64,000 nucleotides of DNA from Asterias rubens (lineage: Eukaryota; Echinodermata; Asteroidea; Forcipulatida; Asteriidae): NCBI RefSeq assembly GCF_902459465.1, contig NC_047073.1, positions 1,860,001-1,924,000 of the forward strand, in the 5' to 3' direction. Shown in pieces: positions 34,432 to 47,882 of the stretch; the first letter of the stretch is position 1; each line of letters starts with the position of its first letter. The translations under genes were made by a program, and so were the position numbers. The notes beneath the pieces are model-generated. The model was not told the origin of the DNA and did no database searches. It saw only the letters and a list, made by a program, of their open reading frames with translations.

Positions 34432-37400
34432 CCTCGATCCACTATTAAAAGCTGAATAATGGTCATCGAATTCTATAGAAGTGTCTACCCAAAACTAGAC
34501 CACCGAGATTGCCCGGTAGCTAGGAGGCAGTTGGAATCATTTATTTTAGCAGTGGGTCTGCAACGATTTCCATCTATTCATATTTATTTTTGTCTGTTGA
34601 ATCAACAAGTGTCATCCATTCACGTGATGACGGAGGTTAATCCACAAGAGGGCGCGATGTAATGCAATTATGTTTTGGCCATCAGGTAGACTTCAAAGCC
34701 ACTTTCACGGACTTGGAACCAAGTCTGATGTGGTAGAAGTTGTTGTATGGCAACCTCGATTGAGTAAATAATACTCTATCTTGTGAATAGCGTTAAGGAT
34801 GTTAAGTTCCTGTTCCTGTGCGGTGTGCCCATCCGTTTACTTCCTTTTTACCTGATAAGTCAATCTTAAAACTTGGCAGGATGTCAAAAGGCCTTGAACT
34901 GATGCTACTGTAGGTTGTAACCCAATTAATTTTATGAAATTTACTTCAGACGAACCGGGCATCTTATAGTCACATAATGACAAATAGTCACACAATGACA
35001 GATGTCATTTTGCCCAGAGTCACTCAGTAGTAAAATATGTCATCATAATATTTGCATGTTGATTTGCATGACAAGTGAAGTCAGTTGCGACATTGATGCA
35101 AATAGATTTCAATAGAGGGCGGTTTAGATGTAAATCTAGGACAAGTTCGAGCAATGACACTTTTTGTCAACCACTAGTCAATGTTCCATGGTGGCCTTTT
35201 CGTGCAATACATCCTGTGTACCAGGCAAAATCGCCCAATGTGCGACAATAACCGCCATCTTTGATGACGTCAGAGGGCCCCCCTAAAAGCCGATTAAATT
35301 AAAACCATCGAAACAAGTTTATTTATACTGTCTTTATTCATTAAATGACATTTACAAACGCAATATTTAAAAATTTACAAACAAATTAAATATTTTTATT
35401 ATACTTTTTAGGCCTACGGGAAATAAGTTATACAAATTAATAATTACTGTTCAGCAGTAAATGGCTGGTTTAAAAATCAATTCATTGTAATTAAATGATC
35501 TGTACGTTTGGTTTTTGGAACCCTTCGAATGTTTCAATCATAAATGTATATTAACATTAAATAAAACTTAACCAGGGTCGCGTTTTTAAGGTATCGCTTA
35601 CAATTTGGATTGAATATGTCCACACAATCATAATAATCCCTAAGACATACATAATCTTAGAAGCGTTACCGCGGTAACGCTGATTTTTTTCAAATATTGA
35701 GGGAGAAAAGGTGATATATTTTTCCATAACCGCAGTTCTTCAAAGTTAAAATGTTTCTTAAAATGTATTACACATATCCAAATCTGCTGTACTTCTTACC
35801 ACGTAAGTTTTTTTTTCTTACATTACTTTCAGAGTCATTACCAGACGTACACAGACCCTGTCATTGTCTATATCGTCGACTTTGAAATTCGATTTCGTTT
35901 GTTTCTTTCTAAGTTATGGACAGCAATTCGCTTTGTTTGTATCGAAAACAACTAATCGATTTGTACGAGTCGATAACTGATACGCTTCCGTATCAATAAT
36001 CTTTGACGTTTTTTTTCAACTGTGGTCTCTTTAAAAAAAAGGAAATCTGTGAACATTTGTTGGTGTGGTTTAATAAAATTAATAATACAATTTATAAAAT
36101 TAATTAATAATCACATTTTCTGAGAACTATGATGTATGATCGAGTGTATTTTTATTTTGAAGATTATAGTGGCCCATTGACTTTCTACTTTAGGGATAAT
36201 CATATTTTTCAAACAAGCAAAACCTTCTGAAAGAAATAGCAATTACCTGAAATCAATTGAAAGAAATTCAAAAATAGTAAAAGTTTCAAATTTGAAAGTA
36301 AGAATTGTTATAGAACAATGACTTCCTTTGAATATACCCGAAATTGTTGGGAAAGTAACGCATAATCGCATTAGCCTTTTTGAGAAATGGCGGACACTAC
36401 ATGAGTGCACTGATTGGTTTGGGTGTTTACAGAGAATGTTACCCAAACTAAATAGTGTCGTGTTGGGTCCACCATCCTTCAAAATTTGCTTACTTACAAG
36501 TAACACAATCATTTATAACAAAAAGATAAATAAAAAAGCAGTAATATAAAGTCTCTGGTAATGCCCGTTCATCAAAGTTAATATTACACTTTCAAATCAC
36601 ACAATATTTATTCAGAAACCTTTAAGAATACTTTGTAAAGCCGAAGTATTATTTGCATGGAATTGATTTAACCCGTTTACCTGCCGTTTTAGTTAATTAT
36701 CTTAGTTGAATAAGATTACATACAAAATAATATCAAGAATTACCTTACATTTAAATTATTTAATATTATTCAAATCGCTCTCTTTATTTGAGTGAAATAT
36801 ATGAGGCCATCCTGGACATATCTGACGTAACAATTCGAGGCTCATGAATTTCGTCGGAGAGTGGCATTTAGCCTACGTCAAGATTCTGACGGTCACGTGG
36901 CATGAATGTATCGTTAATTTCACTTTCATTTCGCATTCAAATTGTACGGACACGTATGTATACATGTGGGGAACTGATGGGGAATTCTTGCCCAATTTCG
37001 TTGATCTGTTTAAGCACAAAGGTAAGCAAAGTTTATTTTTGCTTAACATAAAACTGTTAAGCAACATTTAGATCTGCATCTGTGCATAAACAGCAGTTGT
37101 GTGAGATCGGGCCCTGACTCAAAAACGGCGCAACTAAGTTTTTGAGTGATGACGTCAGATGAATTTGGTTAATAATACAAATATATTAGTTATTTTGTCT
37201 AATACCATAATTGGTTAAAAAAAGGAATTTAAGAATTTAAACAAAAGTGGTAATTATACATGACCACACACTAAAACAGTCCCGTAATAAGTTTTAAATT
37301 TACTTCATAATAATATCATCCATGACCAAACAAATGAATACATTTGAAAAATAACTCCTTTACGACAATATTTTCATCTTGGAGTCGATTATCTTTTATA

Positions 37401-38261
37401 AAAAATACACTTTCATTCCGAAAACTGTTGTCAATTGCATAAAATACCATCATATTTTATATACACGTTCGATTTGCATAAAAGGCTATCATTGGCTAAG
37501 AGTCGTGTGCAGGGCGTGTACGCGTAATCTTTCCCATTGGTTTTACATCAAAGATTGTGGTCAATGACTTCATGTGCAATCTATCTACGAAGTACTAGGC
37601 CTATGACAGCTTTTTTAACAGTTAAATGTTTTCTTATCGATTCCAAGTTCGCTCGGTGTTTGTTTCAAAATTTCAAACTTGTAATGTAGCTGTTTGTCGT
37701 GGTAGGGTTAGTCGTCTCTCAAAAGTTATGCAGAGTCTAGCCGGCTGGAATATGACTTGATTACTAGGCCTAACTTACTGTCCAGTTGTGCGCGCCTAAT
37801 CTGAACCGAAACCGTACTTAAACATTTTCGATAATGATAAAGAGCTGTTTAAGCAGAAACTAGTCGCCTGCTGTTGAGCAAAGATAGGCAAGTTTACCAG
37901 TCACAGGTTGTACATGTGACATGGTATTTTGGCTGGTGAACTTATTCTTGTAAAGCATGACGTTGGTTGTGCTGAGCGTTTCCTATGTGCTTGAGCAGCT
38001 CTATGAAGTTGGGAAAGAGTCCAAATACGATTTAACATGTTCTGCTGTAAGGATTGCCTTAAAAATTAAGTAATGTTTTAGAGTTAATTTACGGTGTTAT
38101 GTCAAGTAAAATGGTTCATTATTTGGGGGATTATACTTGTTTCGTGCATGCATATTGTTTCAGGCCGGGATGTGACTCTGTAAGCGGATAAATTCATCTT
38201 TTTTAGTAAAGTTGGTGCTGCAAACATTGTTTTAATCTAACATAAATGTACCAGTGTTGTT

Positions 38262-38510
38262 GACTCGAGTTGGTGACTTGGACTCGAGTCAGAATCGAGT
38301 CACCAGTTTTACTGACTTGAGACTTGACGTGAGTTGGGGGGGGGGGGAACTTGTGACTTACTTGGGGGGGGGGTGTGTCTTGTGACTTGATTTGAGGGAA
38401 AATGACGTAATTCTTGACTGTACTTGACTTGAGGGAAAACTACTTGAGGCTTGGCTTGTCTTGCACAAAAGTGACTTGTGACCTAACTTTACTTGAGAAT
38501 TAATGACTTG
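38262..38510. repeat. Degenerate GACTTGA/ACTCGAGT array with G-runs
   Basis: The heptamer-like word GACTTGA and its variants (GACTCGAGTC, TACTTGAC, TGACTTGG) recur irregularly over about 250 bp, interrupted by two runs of 9 or more G near 38337 and 38364. Confidence 0.7.
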
Positions 38511-38893
38511 GTTACAACACTGTAATGTACACTAGTAATCGATGAATACCGACATTCAATGGGGGATCGAGGTACCTGACTATTATTCCCCTCACTGTAT
38601 TGGTTTGGTTCACATTGCTGTGAACGGGGAACCAACCAAGATGGCATATTGCAACAAGCAAGAACACCAACCAATGTTCTGAACCTGCGACGTAAATCTG
38701 TGGCAAATGACTGTCTTTGTCTCAGAAATGACTGTCTTTGTCTGCCTTGGTTTTACGCGGGAATTTTAAGTGTTTCTTCACATCGTTCCCGCGCACGAGT
38801 TGTTGCCCGCAGATTAAACAAAAAGATGCCGGCTCGATACAATCAACGTCATATGCCGTCATGATGACACACTGCCGTAATGGATGGAAAGCG

Positions 38894-40389
38894 TTACATG
38901 GATAACACCGTCATCGTGGTGTCTTGACGGTCTACCCTAGGTGGATGTTTCTCTTTTCTCTGCACATTCTTGCATCTCCTGAAGCAACACCAACAACAAC
39001 AGCAACAGCAGAAATTGATGAGTAGGAATACTCCTCCGATTACACTGAAAACAATGATCCAAAAGGTATTGAAGAACTCCTCTGTAGAGCTGGCACAGCA
39101 CGCCGTCTCAGAGCAGCAGGCCGGGGTACACGTGCTGTTTCGCATGAGGCATTTTTCCGGGTTCTTTTGGGGGCAACAGTCGGACGGACATGAGTCGGTG
39201 CTCTCGGTCGAATCACAACGTCCGTCACCGCAAAACCCTTCCGATAGGTACCTACAAGATAGACAAGTTAAATATAATAATAATAATGCATAATAATAGT
39301 GTTTTTTTTATAAAGCGCACAAATCCGTCACTCAGTGACGCTCCTGGCGCTGTAACATACAGTGTTTCATGCAAGATGTGAACTAGGTTTGAATTATGCG
39401 ATCCAATCATTTTATAGCACAATGTAATGGTTTACAAGGTGCTGGCGCAATGTCATGCCATCCAAAATGGATATTATTATTTCTGACGATGACAAGAACA
39501 AGCTATAGTCGAAACTATGAGACCTTTACACACTCACTCCGCGGTAGTGAAGTTTATAGTTAGAAGTCCCTCGATCCACTAAAGCTGAAATGGTCATCGA
39601 AATTGCCAGAGAACAATGAAAGAAATAACACCCTTGTTGCACAATGTGTGCTTTAGTTTTAGATGACCAAAAAGTTTGATGCCTGAAGTCTTTAAACATT
39701 TTGGTGAGAAATTACCCCTTTCTAAAAAACTACGTTAGTTCAGAGTGAGCTGTTTCTCACAATGTTTTATACTACCAACAGCTATCCATTGCAAACTCAT
39801 GCAAACTAATTATTTTGAGTAATTACCAGTGTGTCCATGCCTTCAATAACAAGGATCTCATAGCAGGATTTACTAAAATTTGACCACAACCATGTTTGGA
39901 CAAAATACCGGGATCTGGACTTTAAGTGACCCTATAACAAATAATAAACCTTTGAAAAAGTAAACTAATATTGGTCATCGGTACACCAGGAGCCGTACCT
40001 GGTCATTATGAATTTGCATTTTCTTTGTTTATACCCGTGTTTCCTTTAATTGTTTTGTGTTTATTTACTGCATATCCCTGAAGGATGTTATACTGTTTTG
40101 TTCACACGGTTATCACTTCATCTGGTGTACTTCTTCCTTGAAGATAATATTACAACCTTGGTCATCGTTCCAGGAAAATAGTGGAATATATCATAGAAAC
40201 AACAAAGAGCATTGTCATTCATTGTTTTAGATACTTGTTTTATGCTTCGTGTATTTCAAATGAATCCGGATGCATGTTTCAAAGATACCCCGGAACGCGG
40301 GCTTCCTTTCTGATGATCGATCAGAAAAGTTGGCCAAAAACCAGCGCGGAAATTTGTTTAGGATAAAAATGTATGGGAACACAATTATT

Positions 40390-40420
<31 letters not shown>

Positions 40421-43400
40421 GGGGGGGGGTTGCAGTTTTAAGGTACACTGACACAATGGTTTGCTCTCGCCTTGCATATTGCTTTGCTGAACGGAACGAG
40501 TTCACATAGGCCTTACTCTTATAAAGGGTCAAAGTGTAAAACTGAATAACGTCACACTGTAAATGACAGTTGCTGTTCACAAAAAAAAGCAAGATTTGGT
40601 AGGGTCCAGTTCTCTCTTATTGAAATATTTATGCTTCTGAACGGGGGGAAACGGGGTGTTTTTAGACAAACAGGCTTACCCGGGGTCCGTTTCCTCTTTT
40701 ATGCACACACCAGCAAAGCATGCCGTCCAAGCCCAACACTCCTCGGCGGCTATCCAACCCCATCGGGCGTTACACCTGGTAACAAAATACAAAAACAAGA
40801 AATAAGCATGCGGCGAATGACTCGAAAAATATTCTATTAAAAACACAGCATTATAGAAAGCAATGTACCAGCGAACATAATCATTAAGCCTAGGTTTATA
40901 CGGTCAAAGAGAAGGAACAGTGGAGGACGATTTGATAAGCTAAGGCTAAATAACTCTGCATGCATGTTTCCCCCTCCCTTTTTAAGGGGGTGGGGTTCAA
41001 ATCAGGTTTCAAAAAGATTCACTCTGTCATTGCAGTGATCATAAAGTATGACTCGGCGTTCGAACTGTCATATACTCGTGAATCCCCCCCCCCCCCGTCT
41101 GTTGCCCAAATACTCGTATTCGAATGCTAGTCGGCCACGTACTCAACAGGGTTCAAATTCATAAGGCATGTTACTTGCTAAGCACAGAAAAAGTATTGCT
41201 TAACAGAAACAGGTTATCCATAATAACAATTGTTGTGACTGCCTCACTCAATATTTGCGTATCAAAGAAGATCGTCAAGCGGTATTTGCTGCTTAAGAGT
41301 TGTATTGGTCCCAGTATTTGATACTCGTTGTAAAAGTTTGATTACCATAACTTTTAATTGTAAAGTGCCTTATCAGAAGTAACAAAACAATTTTTTGTTG
41401 TCAGTAAGTTTAAGGTTCAGCAGTATGACAGGCACAAACACCCCCTCTATGTTTCCGGTGGATCCTGAACCACGCCCGGTCCGTTCCCCAGAAACACCAC
41501 ATTATGGTTACAGCTTCACCACAAAGACAAAACAAAAAACAAATGTCATTGTCTCATTCTTTTACCACATACTTTAGCCCACCTTATCCACCATGTCTCA
41601 TTGGCCCTGACCATATTTGTCTTATTCCCTTTACCCACGGAGTCGGAGGCCTTTTGTGGGGCCAGCGGAGCTCCGTCCCCCACGAGATATGTCAGCATTT
41701 TCAGAAAACGAAAGAGTTAGGCGGGTATGAACCGCCTCCCTCACAGCGTACGGTTTGTACGCTATAATACGCCTTTATAAAGTGTTGTGAACGGCCCTTA
41801 CATTGTATCAAGTGACTGAATACAGAGCAGTCACCAATATTATTTTATCCATTGTAAAGATTGATTTTATCAACTTTGACCAGACATCTTTAATCTCAAG
41901 GGGGGGGGGGGGTCCGAAAAACACAACGGATATTGTTAGACAAGTGCCCTCCAAGGACATGTGTGTACAGAAAGTATCATGACAGAAGTTAGTCGGTCAT
42001 TGGTGCAAAGATAGCATCCGGTGGTCAAAACAACAAATGCATTAGACTTGTGGACAAGTCGTTAAAGGTTCTTTAAACTACTGGTAATTACTCAAAATAA
42101 TTGTTAGCATCAAGACTTACTTGGTAACGAGCAATGGCGGGCTGTTAATAGTATGAAACATTATGAGAAACCGTTCCCTCTGGTACATAGTTTCCTAATA
42201 GTTTTTGAGAAAGAGGTAATTTCTTACTCAAAATATTAAAATACTTAACGAGCTATGGAGAGCTGTTTATAGTATAAACATTGTGAGTTGCTTTATGGTT
42301 GGGATACATCAAGTGGGAATACTGGTCTTTACAATATTACGTATTGCATTTTATACGACTTGTCCACAAGTCTACGAATACATATGAGACAAATAACTAT
42401 ACGGCTGTTTGTTTAATCAGTGGGGTGTATCTGTTTCACAACTAAATGATTTTGCTCAGTAGGATATTCTTTTATTAGGTTGATATTTGTTACAATATTG
42501 AAAGTTATTGATGAGGTTTTGGTCAGGAAGACCGTTCTTGCAAACGGTCGAGGCCAAATCTTTTAGAGCTATACTGCCCCCAAATGAGAACTTGGCATTA
42601 ATCTTAAATTATTACTAAACAATAATTAGTTGGGGACCATTCAAACGCAGCATGTCATTTGGTTCGGGTGCCAACCAATCAAGTTGTTTTTAGTTACATG
42701 TTATTGTTATCTTTGATGGTCAAAAATTTATAAAATCTCAGGAATGTTTGGTTTATAAGGAACGGCCACAAGCCGTTCGATTACCATTTCAAATTTAATA
42801 ATACCTGCAGTGTACATGTGGTTCTACTTTTGGTTTTACAAATGACACCAAACGTTTCCTTCGAAGGAAATCCTCTTTTTTTAGTTTTAAAGTCACTGGA
42901 CACGTTTAGTATTTACTCAAACTTTTAACAAGCAACGGAGAGCTGTTGATAGTATAAAACATTGTGAGAAACGACTCCCTCTAGACTGCCCTCTGAGTAA
43001 CGTAGTTTTTAAGCTTAAAGAAAGAGGTAATTTCTCACTCAGTATGAAACTGAGTTTAAAGAAAGACCGTCAGGCCTTAAGCCTCTCCGAGGCATACGAA
43101 AGCACACAAATTGAGCACCACACCAAGGGTGTTTTCTTTCATTATTCTCTTGCAACTTCCATGACCAGCTGAGCCAAAATGTTCACAGGTTTATTATTTT
43201 TCGCATAATGTCATGGGATACACCAAATGAGAATACTGTCTTTGACAACTACCAAACGTGTCCAGTGCCTTTAAGCAGGCCGGGTGGGTCACTGTGGGTC
43301 AATTTTTCTGAGCTCTGGTACACTACATTTGACTGTTTGTTTTGTTTTTACTGGCATTATTCTTTGGCCGGATACCAAAAGGCCACTGACGAAACGTTTC

Positions 43401-46400
43401 CTGTTACGTCACCGCGATCCCAAGCTAAGTTCAATCGAACACAAAAATGCCCTCGGCTTTTTTGTTAACCAAGTAAAAAATAACTGAAGGCAAATTATTT
43501 GCAATTTTTGTTGATGTTCCTTTTCTGTTTTGAAGTGTTTTGCGGATTCTCTGTACTGTCTTAAAGCATAGAGCTTAAAGTCAAAGTAGGTCTATTCATT
43601 CGGTTTTTTTAACTATTCTGTTGTTTTAGTCCTACAAGTGAAGATTTAGCAACAATACCCTTGAAAATTTCATGTCAAAAGGTGGTAGCGTTTTTAAAAA
43701 ATTGCCGAAAATCTGGAGCGGTTATGTCCATGCAGGAAGAATAATCCGCAATTGGAATGCACAATCCGTAAAACGTTTCTCTGATTGAAACGTTTGTTTA
43801 TAAAAACTGTATTCCTCTGAAAGTATACTTGTTTCTCAAAATGTCATACGTTATCGACATCTGTAGTGATTCTTACTAAGTATAAGTTTGTGGAAATGAT
43901 TTTGTTTTAATAGTAATTACCAAAAGTATACCTTTCTGTAAAGGCACAGGACATGGTTATCGGTAATTACTCAAAATAACTGTTAGCATAAAAACTTACT
44001 TGGTAACGAGTAACGGAGAGCTGTTAATTGTATAAAACATTCTTTCATGTCATAATTTTTCAGGGTTTTGTAAAATCATGAGCATTGTAGACTTGTTTGA
44101 TTAGTTGATTGTGAATTTGCTTAATTAAGTATAATTGAAACAAATTAATATGTTGAACAAAAATCACAAAACGGGATACCAGTGCAATTACTCTAACAAA
44201 AATAAATGCTTTATGCGAAATTGTTTCAAATATAAAGGCACAGTAGACACCTTTGGTAATTGTCAAAGACCAGTCGTCTCACCCGGTAATCACAAAATAA
44301 TGCATAAACTAGCATCTGTGAACATTTGGACTCAATTGGTCATCAAAGTTGCACGAGAATAATGAAAGAAAAAACACCCTTGTTGCAGAGATTTAGTGTG
44401 CTTTCAGACTACTTACAAAACTTCGGGTCTGAAGCCTTTTATCCGATTCATTGTTTGACTGAGAAATTACCTCTTTCACAAAAACTACGTTACTTCACAG
44501 GGAGCCGTTTCTCACAATGTTTTATACTACCAACAGCTCTCAATATTGCTCGTTTAAACCAAGTAAGTTATTATGCTAACAATGACTTATACCAATACTG
44601 TCCAGTGTTTCTACCTCCATGCTATATAGCTCCATGATAAAGGGTGCGTTCGTTTAGCTTCCCTGGGTCGACCCCGGTGTGTGGCATTTTTTTTCCCCAA
44701 GACAAGTGTGTGCTGATAATTACCCTCGTTCGTCCTGGTAAAAAAAAAAAACGCACCGGGGTCGACCCAGGGGAGCTAAACGAACGCACCCATAATGAAG
44801 TAGACCTACCCTTGGCTTCGTAACTGTTATGATTCACCGGGGTATGACCGGTATTTTGGTTGCCGTTCTGTTTTTTTTTCCTTTCAAACGTCTGTCTGCT
44901 GATACAAACTAAACGAATTAACTGAAGACCGACCCGTGTGTGACCTAGGGCCGTATCCTAATCGGTGGCTACAGCTACGATTGTTTCTAAGTGTGTTGCT
45001 AAGGACGTCCTATACTTCAACGCATGATGACGCAGAAATCTAGCCGTAGCCGTAGCTGTAGCCGCTTATTCGGATACGGCCTATAAAGTGGTCACTGTAC
45101 AGTCCATTCGAGGACCTGCTTGCTGAAAGGTATGGCCTATATTGTAGGATTTTGTAAGTTTCATTCTGGAAGCTCATGTGTTAAATACTTTAAAGGCACT
45201 GGACACTTTTGATGTCAAAGACCAAGTTTCTCACTTGTAACCCAACATAAAATAACAAATCTGTGAAAGTTTGGACTAAATTGGCCATCGAATATGCAAG
45301 ATAATAATGAAAGGAAAAAACACCCTTATAACACAACTTTGTGTGTGCTTTCAGATGCCTAATAAAAGGCCCCAGGCCGAAAGTCTTCCAATATTTGAGT
45401 GAGAAATTATCTCCTTCTTAAAAACCACATTACTTCAGAGGGAGCCGTTTCTCTTAATGTTTTGTATTATCAACAGCTCTCCATCTAACATTATTTTGAG
45501 TAACGGCCAGTAGTCTCCAGTGCCTTTAATGGCGTCAGTGATTTGTTATAGCGTCTTTCTCGTAGAGGAACTCATTCATTTAGGAGTATTTTAAGCTGAC
45601 AGATCGGAAGCGACGCCTATTATAAGAATGTCATATGATAGCTACTGTGCACCACAGATGTACAGTGGGACAGCAGTGTTTTCGAGTCCTACATGACTGT
45701 AATACTATGTACAGCGCTGTTGAGTTTTTTTTTTCTTTTCAGTAATTACATCTCCATTGTAATTATAGCCTTATTTTGAGTTAGGACGAGTTTAACTTGT
45801 CGTAACTTAGGGACTATAACTTTAAGTTTTTAAAAACTTCCAAATAGTCCCAGTCCTAGTGTACGTGAAATCGACCATAAAGCACTTATACCTATGTAAT
45901 TATGTTTAAGCTTTAAGATCTAGGTCCGGTTTATGGCCGATTTGACTCGAATTATTTAAATTCAAATTTGAAATAGCTATTGTTTTAGACTCAAGAAGGT
46001 TAACTTTCATTTAAGAGACTGTAAAACCGAAATAAATTATCTAAGTCAAATGTTTGTCTATTAACAAAAATTGTTTTTTTTTATTTATAATCTTAATCCC
46101 TCTGTAGCAAACGTTCCCAAATTTCGTATTTCAAATAGCAATTTTTCGATCAGAAAAACTGCGGCAAAATTTACAAACTTCAATAGTTCTAATAATTAAT
46201 CCTCTTGACATAAAAAGTTGGCTATCCCTGTCTATTCTATTTGTTTTAGTTTAAGTGTTACATTCTGAAAACTTATTGACCCAATTTCTGGTTCCCATAA
46301 TTGGAGCTGATCCATTTTCTGGTCAGGTTAAAAAAGGTAACAAAACTGAAATAAATCAGGCCTGTATTTACGCGGTCTCCATTGCCTCTGGTCTTGGCCT

Positions 46401-47882
46401 TGTTGCCCTCTTCAAAGTTTCCAATTGACTTGCAGATTTTCCAATGGAAGGCCCCCTTTGGTAAATGTAAATGGCCTTGCCCCTTCGAATATATAATCCC
46501 TTGCTAGAAAACTAATTCGGATACTGTGACGTTTGTCCCAATTATTTGGGTCATTTTTGACACAGGGTTCCGTGGATAGGTCAGGTCCCCACGGAACCCA
46601 GATCCGGATAAATTCTGACCGGAACTGTTTATAGAGTGCGGTTTAAAACTTACATTTCTCTGGCCGTCTTTTGTCCTATTTCACTGTTGCAGTTATACCG
46701 CTCCGTCTCGTTAAATGTCGCCCATCCAATTCGTGGTGGGTTACAGTCCCAGTTTGCCACCATTTCCTTGGATCACAAGAAAAATATAACAATGCTGTAT
46801 TATTGCATACCGTAATCAAAGGTTTTTCTACAGGGAATTTCTCACGACAAATCACTTACAGGCACTGGACACTGTTTGTATTAACTCAAAATAATTGTTA
46901 GCATAGAGACTTAATTATTGTTAGCATATAGAGACTTACTTGGTAACAAACATGCAATGGATGGAGAGATGTTGTAGTATCGTGAGAAACGGCTTCATCT
47001 GAAGTAACGTATTTTTCGAGAAAGAGGTAATTTCTAACTCAAATATTTGAATCTGATTAAACACTTTTTTAGGTTGCACCTTCGATGACCAATAATTAAG
47101 TCCACATTTTCACAGATTCGTTATTTTATGCTTATGTTGGGATACACCAAGTGAGAATTCTTGCCTCTGACAGGATTACCAAAAATGTGTCCGGTTAGGC
47201 AGTACAATCCCATCTCAAGTTGCAGTTCATTTTGAAATTATTAACTACATTTCCCGTTTTACTGTTTCCAGATTAATCTTAATAAGAAATTGTCTTGCTG
47301 TTTAATTATGCTCTGCCTTTGAAGTAGATTAGGAAATAGGCGAGTTTAAATAACTTGTCTGCGTTTTTTTCACTGCAGCTGAGTTGATTTGCAACACCGG
47401 GTTACTGTAGCAGTTTCAGCTTTATTTTTTAGTTTTGAGAAAAAATAGTGAAAATCACAAAACAAAGTTTTCAGGGGAGTCGCGTCGGTTTCGTTCCAAA
47501 AAGTTATAGATTCATCCTGAAAAGCTACACACTAAAATTGTTAGAATAGTTTTTTCTTCACTCATGTTTTGATGTAGGCCTTTCATATTGAAAATGATAT
47601 CATTTCGGGAAGTTTAATTTATGCCCCTACCTCAGTTGCACTCGGGGGGTTGTCAACCTTCAGCTGCCCACAACATGTGTAGAAATAGTTGGTGGACTTG
47701 CCGATGGAAAGCTTGAAGTTTGTACACTCCTTTGGCGCCCCTTCCCCGGTCACATCTTGCCCCGTCCCCTGGCCCCCGACCACGGCCTGCGACGGTTGGT
47801 TGCCTTGCCTCGCTCTCTCCGGCTCTTGGCAGCTGACTACGCATAAAAGTAGCAAAGTTAAACTCGATACATACAGCAACAT
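38894..47882 (-). CDS. Poly-Cys membrane protein B: paralogue of gene A, 3 exons
   Basis: Minus-strand exons are 47882-47631, 46766-46654 and 39251-38894; phases 0 and 2 fit and give 240 residues. Exon 1 holds a signal peptide (MLLYVSSLTLLLLCVVSC), a Gly/Gln-rich linker and ECTNFKLSIGKSTNYFYTCC. Exon 2 has ANWDCNPPRIGW and ERYNCNSEIG. Exon 3 has FCGDGRCDSTESTDSCPSD then CCP, NSTCTPACCSETACC, a TM helix (FWIIVFSVIGGVFLLINF), CCCCCCWCC and a basic tail ending TTMTVLSM. All 16 ectodomain cysteines align with gene A. Unlike A, no intron separates the CGDGRC block from the TM block. An in-frame ATG at 48017 would add 45 residues before the signal peptide; the later ATG at 47882 is chosen because it starts the hydrophobic segment. 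Function is unknown; a type I membrane protein with a probably acylated juxtamembrane region is inferred. Confidence 0.84.
39415..39560 (+). ncRNA. Decayed hammerhead-like copy next to an inverted SINE tail
   Basis: CACAATGTAATGGTTTACAA then GGTGCTGGCGCAATG matches 34298-34340. It is followed by CTGACGATGACAAGAACAAG then CTATAGTCGAAAC. Stem II is weakened and the stem III hairpin present at 34398-34417 is deleted, so it cannot act as a ribozyme. Confidence 0.4.
42047..42376. repeat. Element with ACTTGTGGACAAGTCGTT termini, carrying a nested R1
   Basis: AGACTTGTGGACAAGTCGTT at the left is mirrored by ACGACTTGTCCACAAGTCT at the right. R1 sequence fills most of the interior (about 42062-42345). 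A second element with the same ends but a different interior is at 51208-51378. Confidence 0.65.
44642..44792. repeat. Palindromic element family R5, compact copy
   Basis: GGTGCGTTCGTTTAGCTTCC CTGGGTCGACCCCGGTG is mirrored by CACCGGGGTCGACCCAGGGG AGCTAAACGAACGCACCC. The centre contains A/T homopolymers. It is a clear inverted-repeat MITE of about 150 bp. Confidence 0.8.
46860..47200. repeat. R1 element copy in gene B intron 1
   Basis: AGGCACTGGACACTGTTTGT at the left and CCAAAAATGTGTCCGG at the right. The block TTAATTATTGTTAGCATAGAGACTTA-like is duplicated locally at 46893-46940. Confidence 0.65.

Larger units (their letters stand above)
33559..38893. other. Intergenic DNA between poly-Cys genes A and B
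   Basis: No gene is supported. It holds an R3 palindrome at 34137-34282, a hammerhead-like block at 34298-34440, a SINE-1 fragment at 34500-34570, R2 copies at 36988-37115 and 37838-38015, and a degenerate GACTTGA array at 38262-38510. 34600-36980 is AT-rich with nothing recognised. The gene A promoter lies immediately right of 33558. Confidence 0.5.
39252..46653. repeat. Gene B intron 2: repeat-filled, no further exon seen
   Basis: R1 copies are at about 39600-39845, 42895-43276, 43940-44045, 44235-44615 and 45193-45530. An R2 copy is at 41150-41310, R4 at 44949-45083, R5 at 44642-44792 and R3 at 45770-45877. A T-run of about 30 followed by a G-run lies at 40393-40430, and G/C runs are near 41086 and 41901. 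Gaps between these are AT-rich and featureless. Confidence 0.6.

Noticed and set aside
40227-40592. 121-codon minus-strand frame with a lysine run
   Set aside because: The frame is held open by the long T/G homopolymer at 40393-40430; no domain or splice support.
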